A stretch of 64,000 nucleotides of DNA from Pontibacter silvestris (GTDB taxonomy: Bacteria > Bacteroidota > Bacteroidia > Cytophagales > Hymenobacteraceae): assembly GCF_020907275.1 (NCBI RefSeq), contig NZ_JAJJWI010000019.1, positions 18,196-82,195 of the forward strand, in the 5' to 3' direction. Below the pieces are notes generated by a model. That model did not search any database, was not told where the DNA came from, and worked only from the letters and a program-made list of their open reading frames with translations. The position numbers and the translations under genes were made by a program. How positions within the stretch are numbered: position 1 is the first letter of the stretch; each line of letters begins with the position of its first letter. Shown here one piece after another: positions 7,143-15,369 of the stretch.

Positions 7143-7505
7143 AGGTTTACTGTTGTAGCTAAAACTCCTAAACTGCTTGGTAGCAGTAAGCTACCTGTGT
7201 TACGAAAATTTAATGAACTTAGATTGCTTTACAGGCTTTTGCTGAGGTAAAAAAGGTTAGGTTTAAAGTATGCCTCTGTTCTGCAAACTGCTTATACATA
7301 GTGAAAAAAGGTACTGGTTAAATCATGAAAGAGATGGTTTTGTTTCGTAACTACAATCTCCTGTCACACGTTTTGTCTGCGGAAAGTACAGAAAGCTATA
7401 AAAGAGCAATAGTGAACCAGCTGTCGCAGCTGCCAAATATTATGGCAGCAATAAGAAAGAGGAGACAGTTGATTTTACCTGGCGTGGTAATATTATTTTT
7501 ATACA
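7143..7505. other. divergent intergenic region
   Basis: 363 bases between the divergent small membrane gene and the M48 peptidase gene. An 83-codon open frame (7325-7576) runs through it into the peptidase in another frame. Its product shows no domain, signal or sensible composition, and I do not call it. Confidence 0.5.
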
Positions 7506-8315
7506 ATGAGAGCAATCATAAAGCTTTTAGCAGCGCTCTTGATAGCTGCTGTTTCTCTTGTAACCTACTGGTGTAACACCCAGGAAAATGAGTTTACAGG
7601 AGAAAAACAACATGTAGATATGACGGTAGAGCAGGAAATAGCATTAGGCTTGCAGGCAGCACCTGAAATGGCACAGCAATATGGTGGCCTGCATTCTGAT
7701 CAGGCAGCTGCTGCCAGAGTAAAAGAGGTGGGGCAGCGCTTGGTGCGCCAAACCAAAGCTGGCAAAACACCTTATGATTTTGATTTTCATTTACTGGCAG
7801 ATGAGCAAACGGTTAATGCTTTCGCCTTACCCGGTGGACAAGTCTTCATAACAGCCGGATTGCTGAACAGACTGGAGTCGGAGGCACAACTGGCCGGTGT
7901 GCTGGGGCACGAGATTGGCCATGTCGTCGCCCGTCACTCTGCTGAACAATTGGCAAAAGCAAAGCTAACGCAGGGACTAACCGGAGCCGCTGCCATTGCA
8001 ACTTATGATCCTGATAATCCTGCCAGTCGCTCCGGAGCAGTAGTGGCGGCTATGGTCGGCAAACTTATGAATATGCGCTATGGCCGGCAGGATGAACTGG
8101 AGTCAGACAGGCTATCGGTGAGGCTTACAGGTGAAGCTGGATATGACCCTCGTGCTATGATTGAAGTTATGCGTATTCTGGAGCAGGCAAGTGGTGGAGC
8201 AAGTGGGCCAGAATTCACTCAAACTCACCCTAACCCAGGCAACCGTGTTACTGAAATAGAACGAGCCATTCAGCAGGAATATCCTGATGGACTGCCGGAA
8301 GGATTACAGCATTAG
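7506..8315 (+). CDS. M48-family zinc metalloprotease, periplasmic
   Basis: A 269-residue protein with an N-terminal hydrophobic segment (about 6-23) that ends in VTYWC and could be a lipobox, although that site is atypical. The Ste24/BepA-like domain has NAFALPGGQVFITAGLL, the zinc motif HEIGH (135-139), the third ligand region DELESD (about 196-201), and a C-terminal THPNPGNRV motif. BepA-type peptidases degrade misfolded outer-membrane proteins; a similar role here is inference. It lacks the C-terminal TPR domain of full BepA. A second gene of the same family lies at 15370, with a near-identical ending motif. Confidence 0.9.
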   Translation: MRAIIKLLAALLIAAVSLVTYWCNTQENEFTGEKQHVDMTVEQEIALGLQAAPEMAQQYGGLHSDQAAAARVKEVGQRLVRQTKAGKTPYDFDFHLLADEQTVNAFALPGGQVFITAGLLNRLESEAQLAGVLGHEIGHVVARHSAEQLAKAKLTQGLTGAAAIATYDPDNPASRSGAVVAAMVGKLMNMRYGRQDELESDRLSVRLTGEAGYDPRAMIEVMRILEQASGGASGPEFTQTHPNPGNRVTEIERAIQQEYPDGLPEGLQH

Positions 8316-8497
8316 CAATAGAAAATTTGGAGCATATAAAAACATGATTTCTCAAGACGCTCATGCTTCACTAGCACAACAACTTTTGTCCCTCCGAGAA
8401 TCAAATACGTAAAAACCGTACTCTTTATAGGTTTTGCGAAATACTTTATAAATTGATTTTCGTATCAGAGGCAAGAGTTAAAAGCACCTCAAACAAA

Positions 8498-9409
8498 ATG
8501 GAAGAGCCCACCACCCATAGACATATACTTTTTGTTATAAACCCAATTGCAGGTGACATAGATAAGGAAGAATTAGAGGAAGACATTGAGGATATTTGCC
8601 TGGAGCATGGCATTGAATATGAAATTTATAAAACTACGGGCGATCGTGACAAAGAAATTATAAAGGAACGTATTCAACAAAGACAATATGATGCGGTTTA
8701 TGCTATAGGCGGAGACGGTACCGTAAGTATTGTTGCTTCATTACTTATCGGGTCTGCTTTACCTTTAGGTATTATTCCTTTGGGTTCAGGTAATGGCTTG
8801 TCTAAAGATTTGGGTATACCCCAGGATACAGAAGAGGCCTTAAGAATGATCTACAGCCATACAATAAAAAGTATAGATACGCTGGAGATAAACGGTCACA
8901 TTTCAATTCATCTAAGTGATTTGGGTTTCAATGCACTGGTAGTTAAAAACTTTTGTGAGGGGGGACGTCGTGGGCCGGGCGCTTATGCCTGGATAGCCAT
9001 GCAGGAGTACCTTGGGTATGAACCTAAGTCTTATAAAATAGAGACCGACAATGATACTTTCGAGGGTAAAGCCTTTATGGTAACTATAGCCAATGCAAAC
9101 GCTTTTGGTAGTAACGCCAATATCAATCCTAATGGTGTTATAAATGACGGCCAGTTTGAGATTTGCCTCATTGAGCCTTTTCCTAAAGCAGCAGGCATTG
9201 GTATTCTATATAAACTTTACACCGATAGTATTGATGATTCTGTTTACAGCCGAAGGTTAAGCTGTAAAAGAGCTACTATTTATAATCTTGACAATGAAGT
9301 AGTGCATGTGGACGGGGAACCTGTGCAAATGGAGCAGAGAATTGATGTACAAATGCATACCCAAAGCTTGAATGTTGTTTTACCTCTTTTTGATGATGAA
9401 GAGGAATAG
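8498..9409 (+). CDS. Diacylglycerol kinase / LCB5-family lipid kinase
   Basis: A 303-residue cytoplasmic protein. I use the ATG at 8498 (MEEPTTHRHILFVINPIAGD), since the frame upstream only offers a TTG at 8453. The catalytic domain has NPIAG at the start, GGDGTVS (the nucleotide-binding GGDGT motif) and PLGSGNGLSKDLGIP. The second beta-sandwich domain carries DLGFNALVVKNF and HVDGEPV near the end. These are hallmarks of the YegS/BmrU/DgkB family, which phosphorylates diacylglycerol or sphingoid-type lipids at the inner membrane. Hymenobacteraceae make sphingolipids, so a sphingoid-base substrate is possible but unproven. The stop is 8 bases from the convergent gene, with no obvious terminator between. 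Confidence 0.9.
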   Translation: MEEPTTHRHILFVINPIAGDIDKEELEEDIEDICLEHGIEYEIYKTTGDRDKEIIKERIQQRQYDAVYAIGGDGTVSIVASLLIGSALPLGIIPLGSGNGLSKDLGIPQDTEEALRMIYSHTIKSIDTLEINGHISIHLSDLGFNALVVKNFCEGGRRGPGAYAWIAMQEYLGYEPKSYKIETDNDTFEGKAFMVTIANANAFGSNANINPNGVINDGQFEICLIEPFPKAAGIGILYKLYTDSIDDSVYSRRLSCKRATIYNLDNEVVHVDGEPVQMEQRIDVQMHTQSLNVVLPLFDDEEE

Positions 9410-9417
9410 CTGATGGT

Positions 9418-10641
9418 TTATATCATCTCCTCCTGAGCAACATTAGGTTTTAAAATGCTCTTAAGCTCCTTTCGAAAGATAATCTTTCCTGCCTTATCTT
9501 CCTCAGACACTGCCTGTACTTCTATCCACACTTGACCGTTGTCGTAGTAGTTCAACACAACAAAGCCCAATTGCTCTACTGTAAACGTGGCTTTACCGCC
9601 TTTTTTTACGAAAGCAGTTTTACTGCCTGAGCCACTCACAATGTAGTGGTTCCTGCGGATTTCAAAATGCTGCAGATTATGGTCGTGGCCCGCAACATAA
9701 ATAATGTTACTGTAGCGATGGAAGATCTGTAAAAACCGTTTACGCATCTTCTTGTATTTACCATGAGCCATATCTTCATACGCTCCAAACATTTTGCGAT
9801 AGAATGGATAAGCGGAACCAAAAATCGGCAAGGGTATGTAAAAGCGCTTATGGGCAGCTGTTAGCGGGAAAATGTGCTGTTTTATTGTAAACTTGCCACC
9901 GTGCATGGCGTTGCTGTAAAGAGGGTGATGGGCCACAATGAGTATCCGCTGATGCTGGTTTTTGCGTAGCAGTGTGTTCAGGTCCAGGAAGAACTGCTCA
10001 ATATCACTATAGGGGCAGTTATATTCTTTGCCTAAAGGCCGAATTCCCCGATGCACCCACCATTGTGTGTTTATCACGACCATCAACAGCCCTTCAGCTA
10101 TTTGTATAGGCACTGGCCCCGGACAGCCATTGCGAGGCAGGTAACTGTTTTCATCCTGAAGCTTCTCTACAATAAATTTTTCCTGCCGGAGCATTTGCTG
10201 GTAGCCTCCTTTTCTGCCTTTAAACCAGTCGTGGTTGCCACTCAGAAAGATGCCTTTTCCCGAATAACTCTTTAGCATCTGGGTCAGTAGGTTCAGGCGT
10301 TCTTCCGCAGCAGCACGATACTTACTTCCTTCAGGAGGTAAACCGATAGGGTAGAGGTTGTCTCCCAGGAAAACAGCTGTACCATTAGCTCCGGCCTGTT
10401 GCTGCCACTGTTTGAAAAGGTGCAACACCGGATCTGTACCATCTGTCGCTACAGCACCAATGTCTCCTATTAAAGCAACTGAATGTACTAATTGTGCATT
10501 TTTAGGAGGTGTAATTCTTTGCCAGCCAACATCGGCGAGTTTATAATAGGGTTTGCGCCTGTATTTGCGTTCCTGCCAGTAATTGAAGATCAGAAAAACA
10601 GATATAAGCGTTGGTACTATGATCAGGAAATATGTCAGCAT
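9418..10641 (-). CDS. Membrane-anchored calcineurin-like metallophosphoesterase
   Basis: A 407-residue protein with one N-terminal membrane anchor (MLTYFLIIVPTLISVFLIF). The metallophosphoesterase motifs follow in order: a GDIGAV variant of GDxH, VFLGDNLYP (GDN), LSGNHDWFKG (GNHD), VAHHPLYS and VAGHDHNLQHFE (GHxH). The first motif reads LIGDIGAV instead of GDxH, so the first metal ligand His is missing although Asp remains. Substrate is unknown. The gene lies 26 bases after the Lon-N gene and probably shares its transcript. An AHH histidine pair is kept. Confidence 0.85.
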   Translation of the reverse strand: MLTYFLIIVPTLISVFLIFNYWQERKYRRKPYYKLADVGWQRITPPKNAQLVHSVALIGDIGAVATDGTDPVLHLFKQWQQQAGANGTAVFLGDNLYPIGLPPEGSKYRAAAEERLNLLTQMLKSYSGKGIFLSGNHDWFKGRKGGYQQMLRQEKFIVEKLQDENSYLPRNGCPGPVPIQIAEGLLMVVINTQWWVHRGIRPLGKEYNCPYSDIEQFFLDLNTLLRKNQHQRILIVAHHPLYSNAMHGGKFTIKQHIFPLTAAHKRFYIPLPIFGSAYPFYRKMFGAYEDMAHGKYKKMRKRFLQIFHRYSNIIYVAGHDHNLQHFEIRRNHYIVSGSGSKTAFVKKGGKATFTVEQLGFVVLNYYDNGQVWIEVQAVSEEDKAGKIIFRKELKSILKPNVAQEEMI

Positions 10642-10667
10642 AAGGGTAGGTTAAACTCCGAACCAGC

Positions 10668-11303
10668 TTAATAGTTGGGTGGAGTCAGATTTTTAAAATG
10701 ACCGTTCAGGCGGACACGCTCTTTCAGCCGTTCGGTTTCAAGTACAACTGGTACGATTTGCTCCAGATGTGCTAGTATAACCTCCTGGCGATCACTTTCG
10801 CTGTGTAACTGTAATAGGGCATATTCCTGCTCTGTGTTTAACCCCAGGTGATGAGCAATATCATAAGACTTGAAGTCATCAGGCATTTCCATGTACAGTT
10901 TGCCAATGCCTAATGCATCATAAAGCTTCTTAATGTTTTCTTTTATTTTCAGTTTGGTTATAATGTCTTCATCAAATGAGTTGTTGATCTCTTCTACTTC
11001 TCCGCCTGCATACAACCTGCCCGGTGCCATCTTATCAAATTGCAGAATTTTAAATATGCGTATTCCTTTGGTGCGAATATCCATTTCTCCGCCTCCGTAC
11101 TTCTTTTCTACTTTAGTAATCTCTATTTCTGTGCCGTACAAGCCTACTCCGTTCTGGATATAAGTGGGTATGCCAAAAGTCTTTTCCTCTTCCACACATT
11201 CCATTACAAGCTGCTTATATTTTGGCTCAAAAATGTGCAGGTTTAGCTTCTCTCCGGGAAACACCACAATATCTAGCGGGAAAAGTGGGAGGTACTTAGG
11301 CAT
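10668..11303 (-). CDS. LON N-terminal (substrate-binding) domain protein
   Basis: A 211-residue protein formed by the Lon substrate-binding domain alone. It opens with LPLFPLDIVVFPGEKLNLHIFEPKY, the diagnostic motif, followed by FGIPTYIQNGVGLYGTEIEI and a helical C-terminal half. It lacks the AAA+ and protease domains of Lon. Such stand-alone proteins may act as adaptors for protein turnover, but the function is not established. It is first in a likely two-gene operon with the metallophosphoesterase. No paralogous full-length Lon gene is in this window. Confidence 0.88.
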   Translation of the reverse strand: MPKYLPLFPLDIVVFPGEKLNLHIFEPKYKQLVMECVEEEKTFGIPTYIQNGVGLYGTEIEITKVEKKYGGGEMDIRTKGIRIFKILQFDKMAPGRLYAGGEVEEINNSFDEDIITKLKIKENIKKLYDALGIGKLYMEMPDDFKSYDIAHHLGLNTEQEYALLQLHSESDRQEVILAHLEQIVPVVLETERLKERVRLNGHFKNLTPPNY

Positions 11304-11558
11304 AGCTTTTTAAAAGTGAAATGTAAAAAGGCTTTATAACTTAAACATTAAGTTAAAACAAAATTATGAGCTTAAAAATAAGCTTTCAGAAAATCCTTTT
11401 CCTGAACTTACGGTAAGCTCACCGACTGGTTTACCTGGTGCATCTGTTTAAGTGGTTAAAAGGTTTTGTTGCCCTACAAAAATAGAGCATGTTTTACTTT
11501 ACAAGTTTTTTTGGCAGGTCCAAAAAGTTAACACGAACTACGAATAAGAAAATGTTTT

Positions 11559-11566
11559 TACCTTTG
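11559..11566 (+). promoter_or_regulatory. candidate -7 promoter element for mtgA
   Basis: TACCTTTG is an exact TAnnTTTG match 25 bases upstream of the mtgA start. No clear -33 element lies at the usual distance. Confidence 0.45.
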
Positions 11567-11590
11567 CGGCCTTAAAACAGAATACATTTC

Positions 11591-12325
11591 ATGAAAAAAA
11601 AGCAAATGGGGCTGCGGCAACTTAAGCTGGCATTTGTAAAGCTAGTGCTGTCGTTGTTGCTGCTGAGTATTGCTTGGGTGTTGCTTTACAGATGGGTGGC
11701 TCCGCCAGCTACACTACATATGGTGAAGCGCCGTGCAGAGGCTGGTAAAGCTGAAAGAGAAGAGCCTGAGATCTTGTATAAGTTTATTGCTTTGGAGGAG
11801 ATGTCGGAGCAGTTGCCATTAGCTGTGGTTGCTTCTGAAGACCAGCTTTTTCCGGTGCACCAGGGCTTTGACTTTAATGCGATAAAGGGTGCCTTTAAGG
11901 GTAACCGTAAAGGAAATAACATAAGAGGAGGTAGCACCATTAGCCAGCAGGTTGCTAAAAATGTGTTCTTGTGGCACGGGCGCAGCTATCTTCGTAAAGC
12001 CATTGAAGCTTACTTTACAGTGCTGATAGAAGTGTTGTGGGGTAAAGAACGCATTATAGAGGTTTACCTGAATATTGCTGAAATGGGAGATGGAGTGTTT
12101 GGAGTAGAGGCTGCTTCTCAGAAGTTCTTTGGTAAGCCAGCCATGGACCTGAAACGAAGGGAGGCAGCCTTACTGGCCGCAGTATTGCCAAACCCGATTA
12201 AATTTTCGGCTAAAAATCCTTCTTCCTATGTGCGTACACGCAGATCCCGTATTTCCAGGGCAATGGGCAGATTAGGTGGTACTACTTATATAAAAGATAT
12301 TCTTCCGGAAAATGATGAAAAATAA
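11591..12325 (+). CDS. mtgA: Monofunctional biosynthetic peptidoglycan transglycosylase
   Basis: A 244-residue protein with one N-terminal membrane anchor (about 13-32) and a GT51 glycosyltransferase domain outside it. The motifs are ASEDQLFPVHQGFDF (catalytic Glu in the EDxxFxxHxG motif), GGSTISQQVAKNVFLWHGRSY and RKAIEAYFTVLIE. It polymerises lipid II into glycan strands at the periplasmic face of the inner membrane. There is no transpeptidase domain, and the length matches MtgA rather than class A PBPs. The gene overlaps the next one by 14 bases, so the two are translationally close. Confidence 0.93.
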   Translation: MKKKQMGLRQLKLAFVKLVLSLLLLSIAWVLLYRWVAPPATLHMVKRRAEAGKAEREEPEILYKFIALEEMSEQLPLAVVASEDQLFPVHQGFDFNAIKGAFKGNRKGNNIRGGSTISQQVAKNVFLWHGRSYLRKAIEAYFTVLIEVLWGKERIIEVYLNIAEMGDGVFGVEAASQKFFGKPAMDLKRREAALLAAVLPNPIKFSAKNPSSYVRTRRSRISRAMGRLGGTTYIKDILPENDEK

Positions 12326-12779
12326 ACCTCTATTCTTTGTTGCCAGTTTATTTGCGCTTTGGCTTTATACAGGCTGTACCACTAGTAGGAGTACTATGGC
12401 ATCAGCGAACGATGCTGCAACTGAATTAAAGCAGGTACTGGATGAGCAGTCAGCCTGCTGGAGCAGGGGCGATTTAGAATGCTTCATGCAAGGGTACTGG
12501 AAGTCCGACTCTTTGCTTTTTGTAGGTAAAAGTGGTGTCACTTATGGTTGGGAACAAACTCTTGAAAACTATAAGCGCAACTACCCAGGTGCCTCTGCTA
12601 TGGGTAAACTTACATTTAATTTAAAAGAGATACGGACTTTATCACCGGATACAAGGTTAGTGGTTGGGAAGTGGCATCTCAAACGGGACGTTTCAGCCGG
12701 AGATCTTACAGGTTATTTTTCTGTTATCTTCAGGCATTTTCCTGATGGATGGAAGATTATAGCCGATCACTCTAGCTAA
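12312..12779 (+). CDS. SnoaL/NTF2-like lipoprotein (DUF4440-type)
   Basis: A 155-residue protein with a lipoprotein signal (FFVASLFALWLYTGC, lipobox YTGC). The mature part has the NTF2-like pattern: an N-terminal helix (LKQVLDEQSACWSRGDLECFMQGYW) and then strands (KLTFNLKEIRTL, VVGKWHLKRD, GYFSVIFRHFPDGWKIIADHSS). The DGWKII..H ending is typical of DUF4440/SnoaL-like proteins. The ligand or reaction is unknown. The start overlaps the end of mtgA in another frame, which suggests an operon and possibly translational coupling. Confidence 0.8.
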   Translation: MMKNKPLFFVASLFALWLYTGCTTSRSTMASANDAATELKQVLDEQSACWSRGDLECFMQGYWKSDSLLFVGKSGVTYGWEQTLENYKRNYPGASAMGKLTFNLKEIRTLSPDTRLVVGKWHLKRDVSAGDLTGYFSVIFRHFPDGWKIIADHSS

Positions 12780-12810
12780 TACTAATAGCTTACTGCTAAA
12801 GCCAAAAAAA

Positions 12811-12846
12811 GAAAAGGCTCCCACAATCAAATTGAGGAGCCTTTTC
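12811..12846. terminator. rho-independent terminator
   Basis: The arms GAAAAGGCTCC (12811-12821) and GGAGCCTTTTC (12836-12846) surround a 14-base loop. It is 31 bases after the stop of the NTF2-like gene and is preceded by an A-run, so it could terminate from either side. Confidence 0.8.
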
Positions 12847-12883
12847 TAATATTGAAATAAATTTCAACTTTTAGCCATTTGTA

Positions 12884-12940
12884 TTAACGGAGTGTAAGAT
12901 CAATAGTTACATCTTTATCGAAAAACTTTTTAAACTTCAT
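12884..12940 (-). CDS. possible 18-aa miniORF
   Basis: The minus strand reads MKFKKFFDKDVTIDLTLR then TAA. It is followed about 40 bases later by the hairpin at 12811-12846, which could terminate it. Chance ORFs of this length are common, so the only support is peptide-like composition and the terminator. Confidence 0.2.
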   Translation of the reverse strand: MKFKKFFDKDVTIDLTLR

Positions 12941-13318
12941 AATAATTCACTCATTTAGCTGTTATAAAAGGGCTGTAAAGGATACTGCCTTTTTAACTGA
13001 AACTATTTACTGCCTGAGCCTTTAGCTTTTTTTGATTCTATATTTAGAATTTCTTTTTCAGGAGGAGGGCTTTAGAGGGTATAATGATAACATATGTAAA
13101 ACCTGCTACTTTGATAGCTAAACACTGTTTTTTTGTAATATGTTGTTTATTAGTGTTTTATGTAATAGCTTACATCAAGATTTCTCTTCTTTCTTCAAAA
13201 CGTGTGAGTTTTGTACCAATATAAAACAATTCGTTTGTGTAGCTAACACATTGCAGCTACAATTAAGTACTTTTACTGAGGTTTGAGTTATTATAATAAG
13301 TACTTATACTCTACTGAT

Positions 13319-13357
13319 AATCAATTACTTTTTGTTATTTCGTTAAATCAATTACTT
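13319..13357. repeat. 12-base direct repeat upstream of the STAS gene
   Basis: AATCAATTACTT occurs at 13319-13330 and 13346-13357, 27 bases apart and 50-90 bases before the STAS start. It could be a regulator site or chance in AT-rich DNA. Confidence 0.35.
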
Positions 13358-13408
13358 CTGTAACAGGTTATGCAGGCAAAATAATCTATAACTATAACAG
13401 AGAGCATA

Positions 13409-13765
13409 ATGGCAGTAGTAGTGCAGCATATGAAGAATCATAACCTTGTTTTAGCTAAAGGACATATTGATACAGATGATTGCCTTACTTTAAGTCAGGT
13501 GCTGAATAATACTACCCTGTCGAAATGTAAAACAGTCTGGGTAGATTGTGAACAGGTCACTTCTATTTCAACTGACGCCTTGCACCTGGTCTTAAACCTT
13601 TCTGATAAGGCAACCTCCTTGGGCATTCCATTGCTTTTCTATCAACTTAACCCCGCTTTAAAAGACACTGTAAAAGAGGAAGGGCTATACCAGGTGCTGA
13701 ACATTTTGCCAACTATAACTGATGCAAATAATTACCACCAAAAACTGATGAACCAGGCATATTAA
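13409..13765 (+). CDS. STAS-domain protein (anti-sigma-antagonist-like)
   Basis: A 118-residue single-domain protein. The pattern fits STAS: strand NHNLVLAKGHIDTDDCLTLSQVLNN, strand KTVWVDCEQVTSIST, helix DALHLVLNLSDKATSLG, strand IPLLFYQLNPALKDTV. The ISTDAL segment stands where SpoIIAA-type proteins have the phosphorylated DSS; Ser and Thr are present. No partner kinase or phosphatase is adjacent, so its partner-switching circuit, if any, is elsewhere. It is monocistronic in a gene-poor stretch. Family fit is moderate. Confidence 0.7.
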   Translation: MAVVVQHMKNHNLVLAKGHIDTDDCLTLSQVLNNTTLSKCKTVWVDCEQVTSISTDALHLVLNLSDKATSLGIPLLFYQLNPALKDTVKEEGLYQVLNILPTITDANNYHQKLMNQAY

Positions 13766-14190
13766 TTCCAACTACTATAGCGTGAGACAAAGGGGCTGTT
13801 CATGATTTGATAAACTTAGCTGAGAATTACTTGAAGAATTCTCTTGATGTTTTTAGCAAACCATAGTAATAGGCCTTCTTATCTGTTGTTGTAAAAGTAC
13901 ATTTGTAAGTTTTTGTGAAATAAGGGACTACAAATACTTTTTGAATACTCGAATCCTTAGAAGGAAATATTGGCTAGTTTAATAAAGTATAGAAGGTGTT
14001 TTCGGCACCAATCTTCTGTGTTTTATGGCTTAATAATTGACTATGCTTCTTCTTATATAGATTATTGTTAAATCCTGACTTTTAGATAAATAAAGGCGCA
14101 TGAAGGGCTTTAGGCGAAGGTGTCATATGCAAATCCGATTTATCCAGATCATGATCTGAAATAAATTTTATCTAAGAAACGATGTTTTGC
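13766..14190. other. intergenic region, no gene seen
   Basis: 425 bases between the convergent STAS and App1-like genes. I see no ORF of note and no strong terminator hairpin. Confidence 0.5.
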
Positions 14191-15327
14191 TTACTTATCT
14201 TGCTGCTCATCCAGGTTCTTCTCTTTCTCTATATGAGGAAGCTCCTCTGTGAAGATAAAACCCTTATCAGCGGCATGTTCAGCTGCCTGAAGAGTGTTTT
14301 TAACAAGCAACATCTCGACGTTACCTGCCTTGAGTTCATCAGCTATGCCTAACACAACCTCAGAACGCTTTTGTATGTTGACGTCTCTTATATAGATTGC
14401 CATTATTCGCCCCGGGTAATTCTTAACTACTTTCTGGTAAATAGGAGCATCCTGTTGTCCGCTGTCGCCTATCAGTATAAAATTAAGTTTAGGGTAAGTA
14501 ATCAGGATGTTTTCAATCTCTTTATACTTATGGCTCATGTGGTCCGAGTGCAGAAACTTGCTTTCGTCTATTCCCATATCGCGGAGCAGGAGAGGCCCTT
14601 GCGGAATGTCGTTGAGCTCCAGGAAGTGGTACAAAAGATCATAGTTGTTCCAAGGGCTGCTGGATACATAGAAAAAAGGATTGTTGTGTTTGCCGTTTCT
14701 GCCAAGTCGCAGCGAACGGTAAAACTGCGATACTCCATGAAAAGGAAGGCGAGTGTGTGCATTGTTCAGCAGTACATTTTTGCCTGTCTGCAACAAGTTA
14801 GTGGCACCAGTACGAACAATGGTATCATCAATGTCTGAAATAATGCCATATTCTGCATCTGGCGGAGGGACTAGTACATAAGCCGTCTCTGTAATCTCTT
14901 CTTCAAACTTTACCGGGGCATCAATTAGTTTTACATCAATCGGATGCCAGGTATCATCAGCTTTGATAGGAGTCTTTGGCTGTAGGTTCAACACAAAATA
15001 ACCTTCTACATCAGTCGTAATTTCGTTCACATGGCCATTTAAAACAAGTTGAATCCGGGCATTGGGTACTTCATCTGTCTCAAATCGGCGGTACATGTTC
15101 AGCAGGTTTTCCCATACTGTATCTTCTGCTTCTGATTGCTTAATGCCTTTGTCTACTAGTACACGCCCCTTTACATAAAGCCTGTTTTCTGTTCCATAGC
15201 TGCGGTAAGTGACAATCTGCAGTGGCTGCATCATGTTTAGTTTACGCTTAAGCTGGAACGTAAGCAAATCAACTTTCTCTTCCGTTTTCAGAACAGCCTT
15301 GGCCGCTGCTTTCTTAAGATTATTCAT
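14191..15327 (-). CDS. App1-like phosphatase (DUF2183)
   Basis: A 378-residue cytoplasmic protein. Residues about 40-150 form a beta-rich N-terminal domain. The HAD-like catalytic domain follows, with DIDDT (165-169, DxDxT nucleophile motif), YVSSSPWNNYDLL and LIGDSGQQDAPIY. This is the DUF2183 / App1 phosphatidate phosphatase catalytic domain, named from yeast App1. Lipid phosphatase activity in bacteria is inferred from homology. The C-terminal tail is acidic and Lys/Gln-rich. It follows an M48 gene across a hairpin; promoter not identified. Confidence 0.88.
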   Translation of the reverse strand: MNNLKKAAAKAVLKTEEKVDLLTFQLKRKLNMMQPLQIVTYRSYGTENRLYVKGRVLVDKGIKQSEAEDTVWENLLNMYRRFETDEVPNARIQLVLNGHVNEITTDVEGYFVLNLQPKTPIKADDTWHPIDVKLIDAPVKFEEEITETAYVLVPPPDAEYGIISDIDDTIVRTGATNLLQTGKNVLLNNAHTRLPFHGVSQFYRSLRLGRNGKHNNPFFYVSSSPWNNYDLLYHFLELNDIPQGPLLLRDMGIDESKFLHSDHMSHKYKEIENILITYPKLNFILIGDSGQQDAPIYQKVVKNYPGRIMAIYIRDVNIQKRSEVVLGIADELKAGNVEMLLVKNTLQAAEHAADKGFIFTEELPHIEKEKNLDEQQDK

Positions 15328-15340
15328 AATGATTAAAAAA

Positions 15341-15364
15341 ATGCCTGCGGTTCAGAGCAGGCAT
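15341..15364 (-). terminator. hairpin after the second M48 peptidase gene's neighbour boundary
   Basis: The arms ATGCCTGC (15341-15348) and GCAGGCAT (15357-15364) are followed by a T-run on the minus strand. It sits just after the stop of the M48 gene and separates it from the App1-like gene. Confidence 0.75.
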
Positions 15365-15369
15365 GGTGG

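Larger units (their letters stand above)
12847..13408. other. long intergenic region with short repeats
   Basis: 562 AT-rich bases upstream of the STAS gene. They hold a possible 18-codon minus-strand miniORF (12884-12940), two copies of AAGTACTT (13265-13272, 13298-13305) and a 12-base direct repeat AATCAATTACTT (13319-13330, 13346-13357). No larger gene is visible. Confidence 0.5.

Noticed and set aside
7325-7576. 83-codon + strand frame in the spacer before the M48 peptidase
   Set aside because: It overlaps the real peptidase start in another frame, shows no domain or signal, and its composition is unlike the neighbouring proteins.
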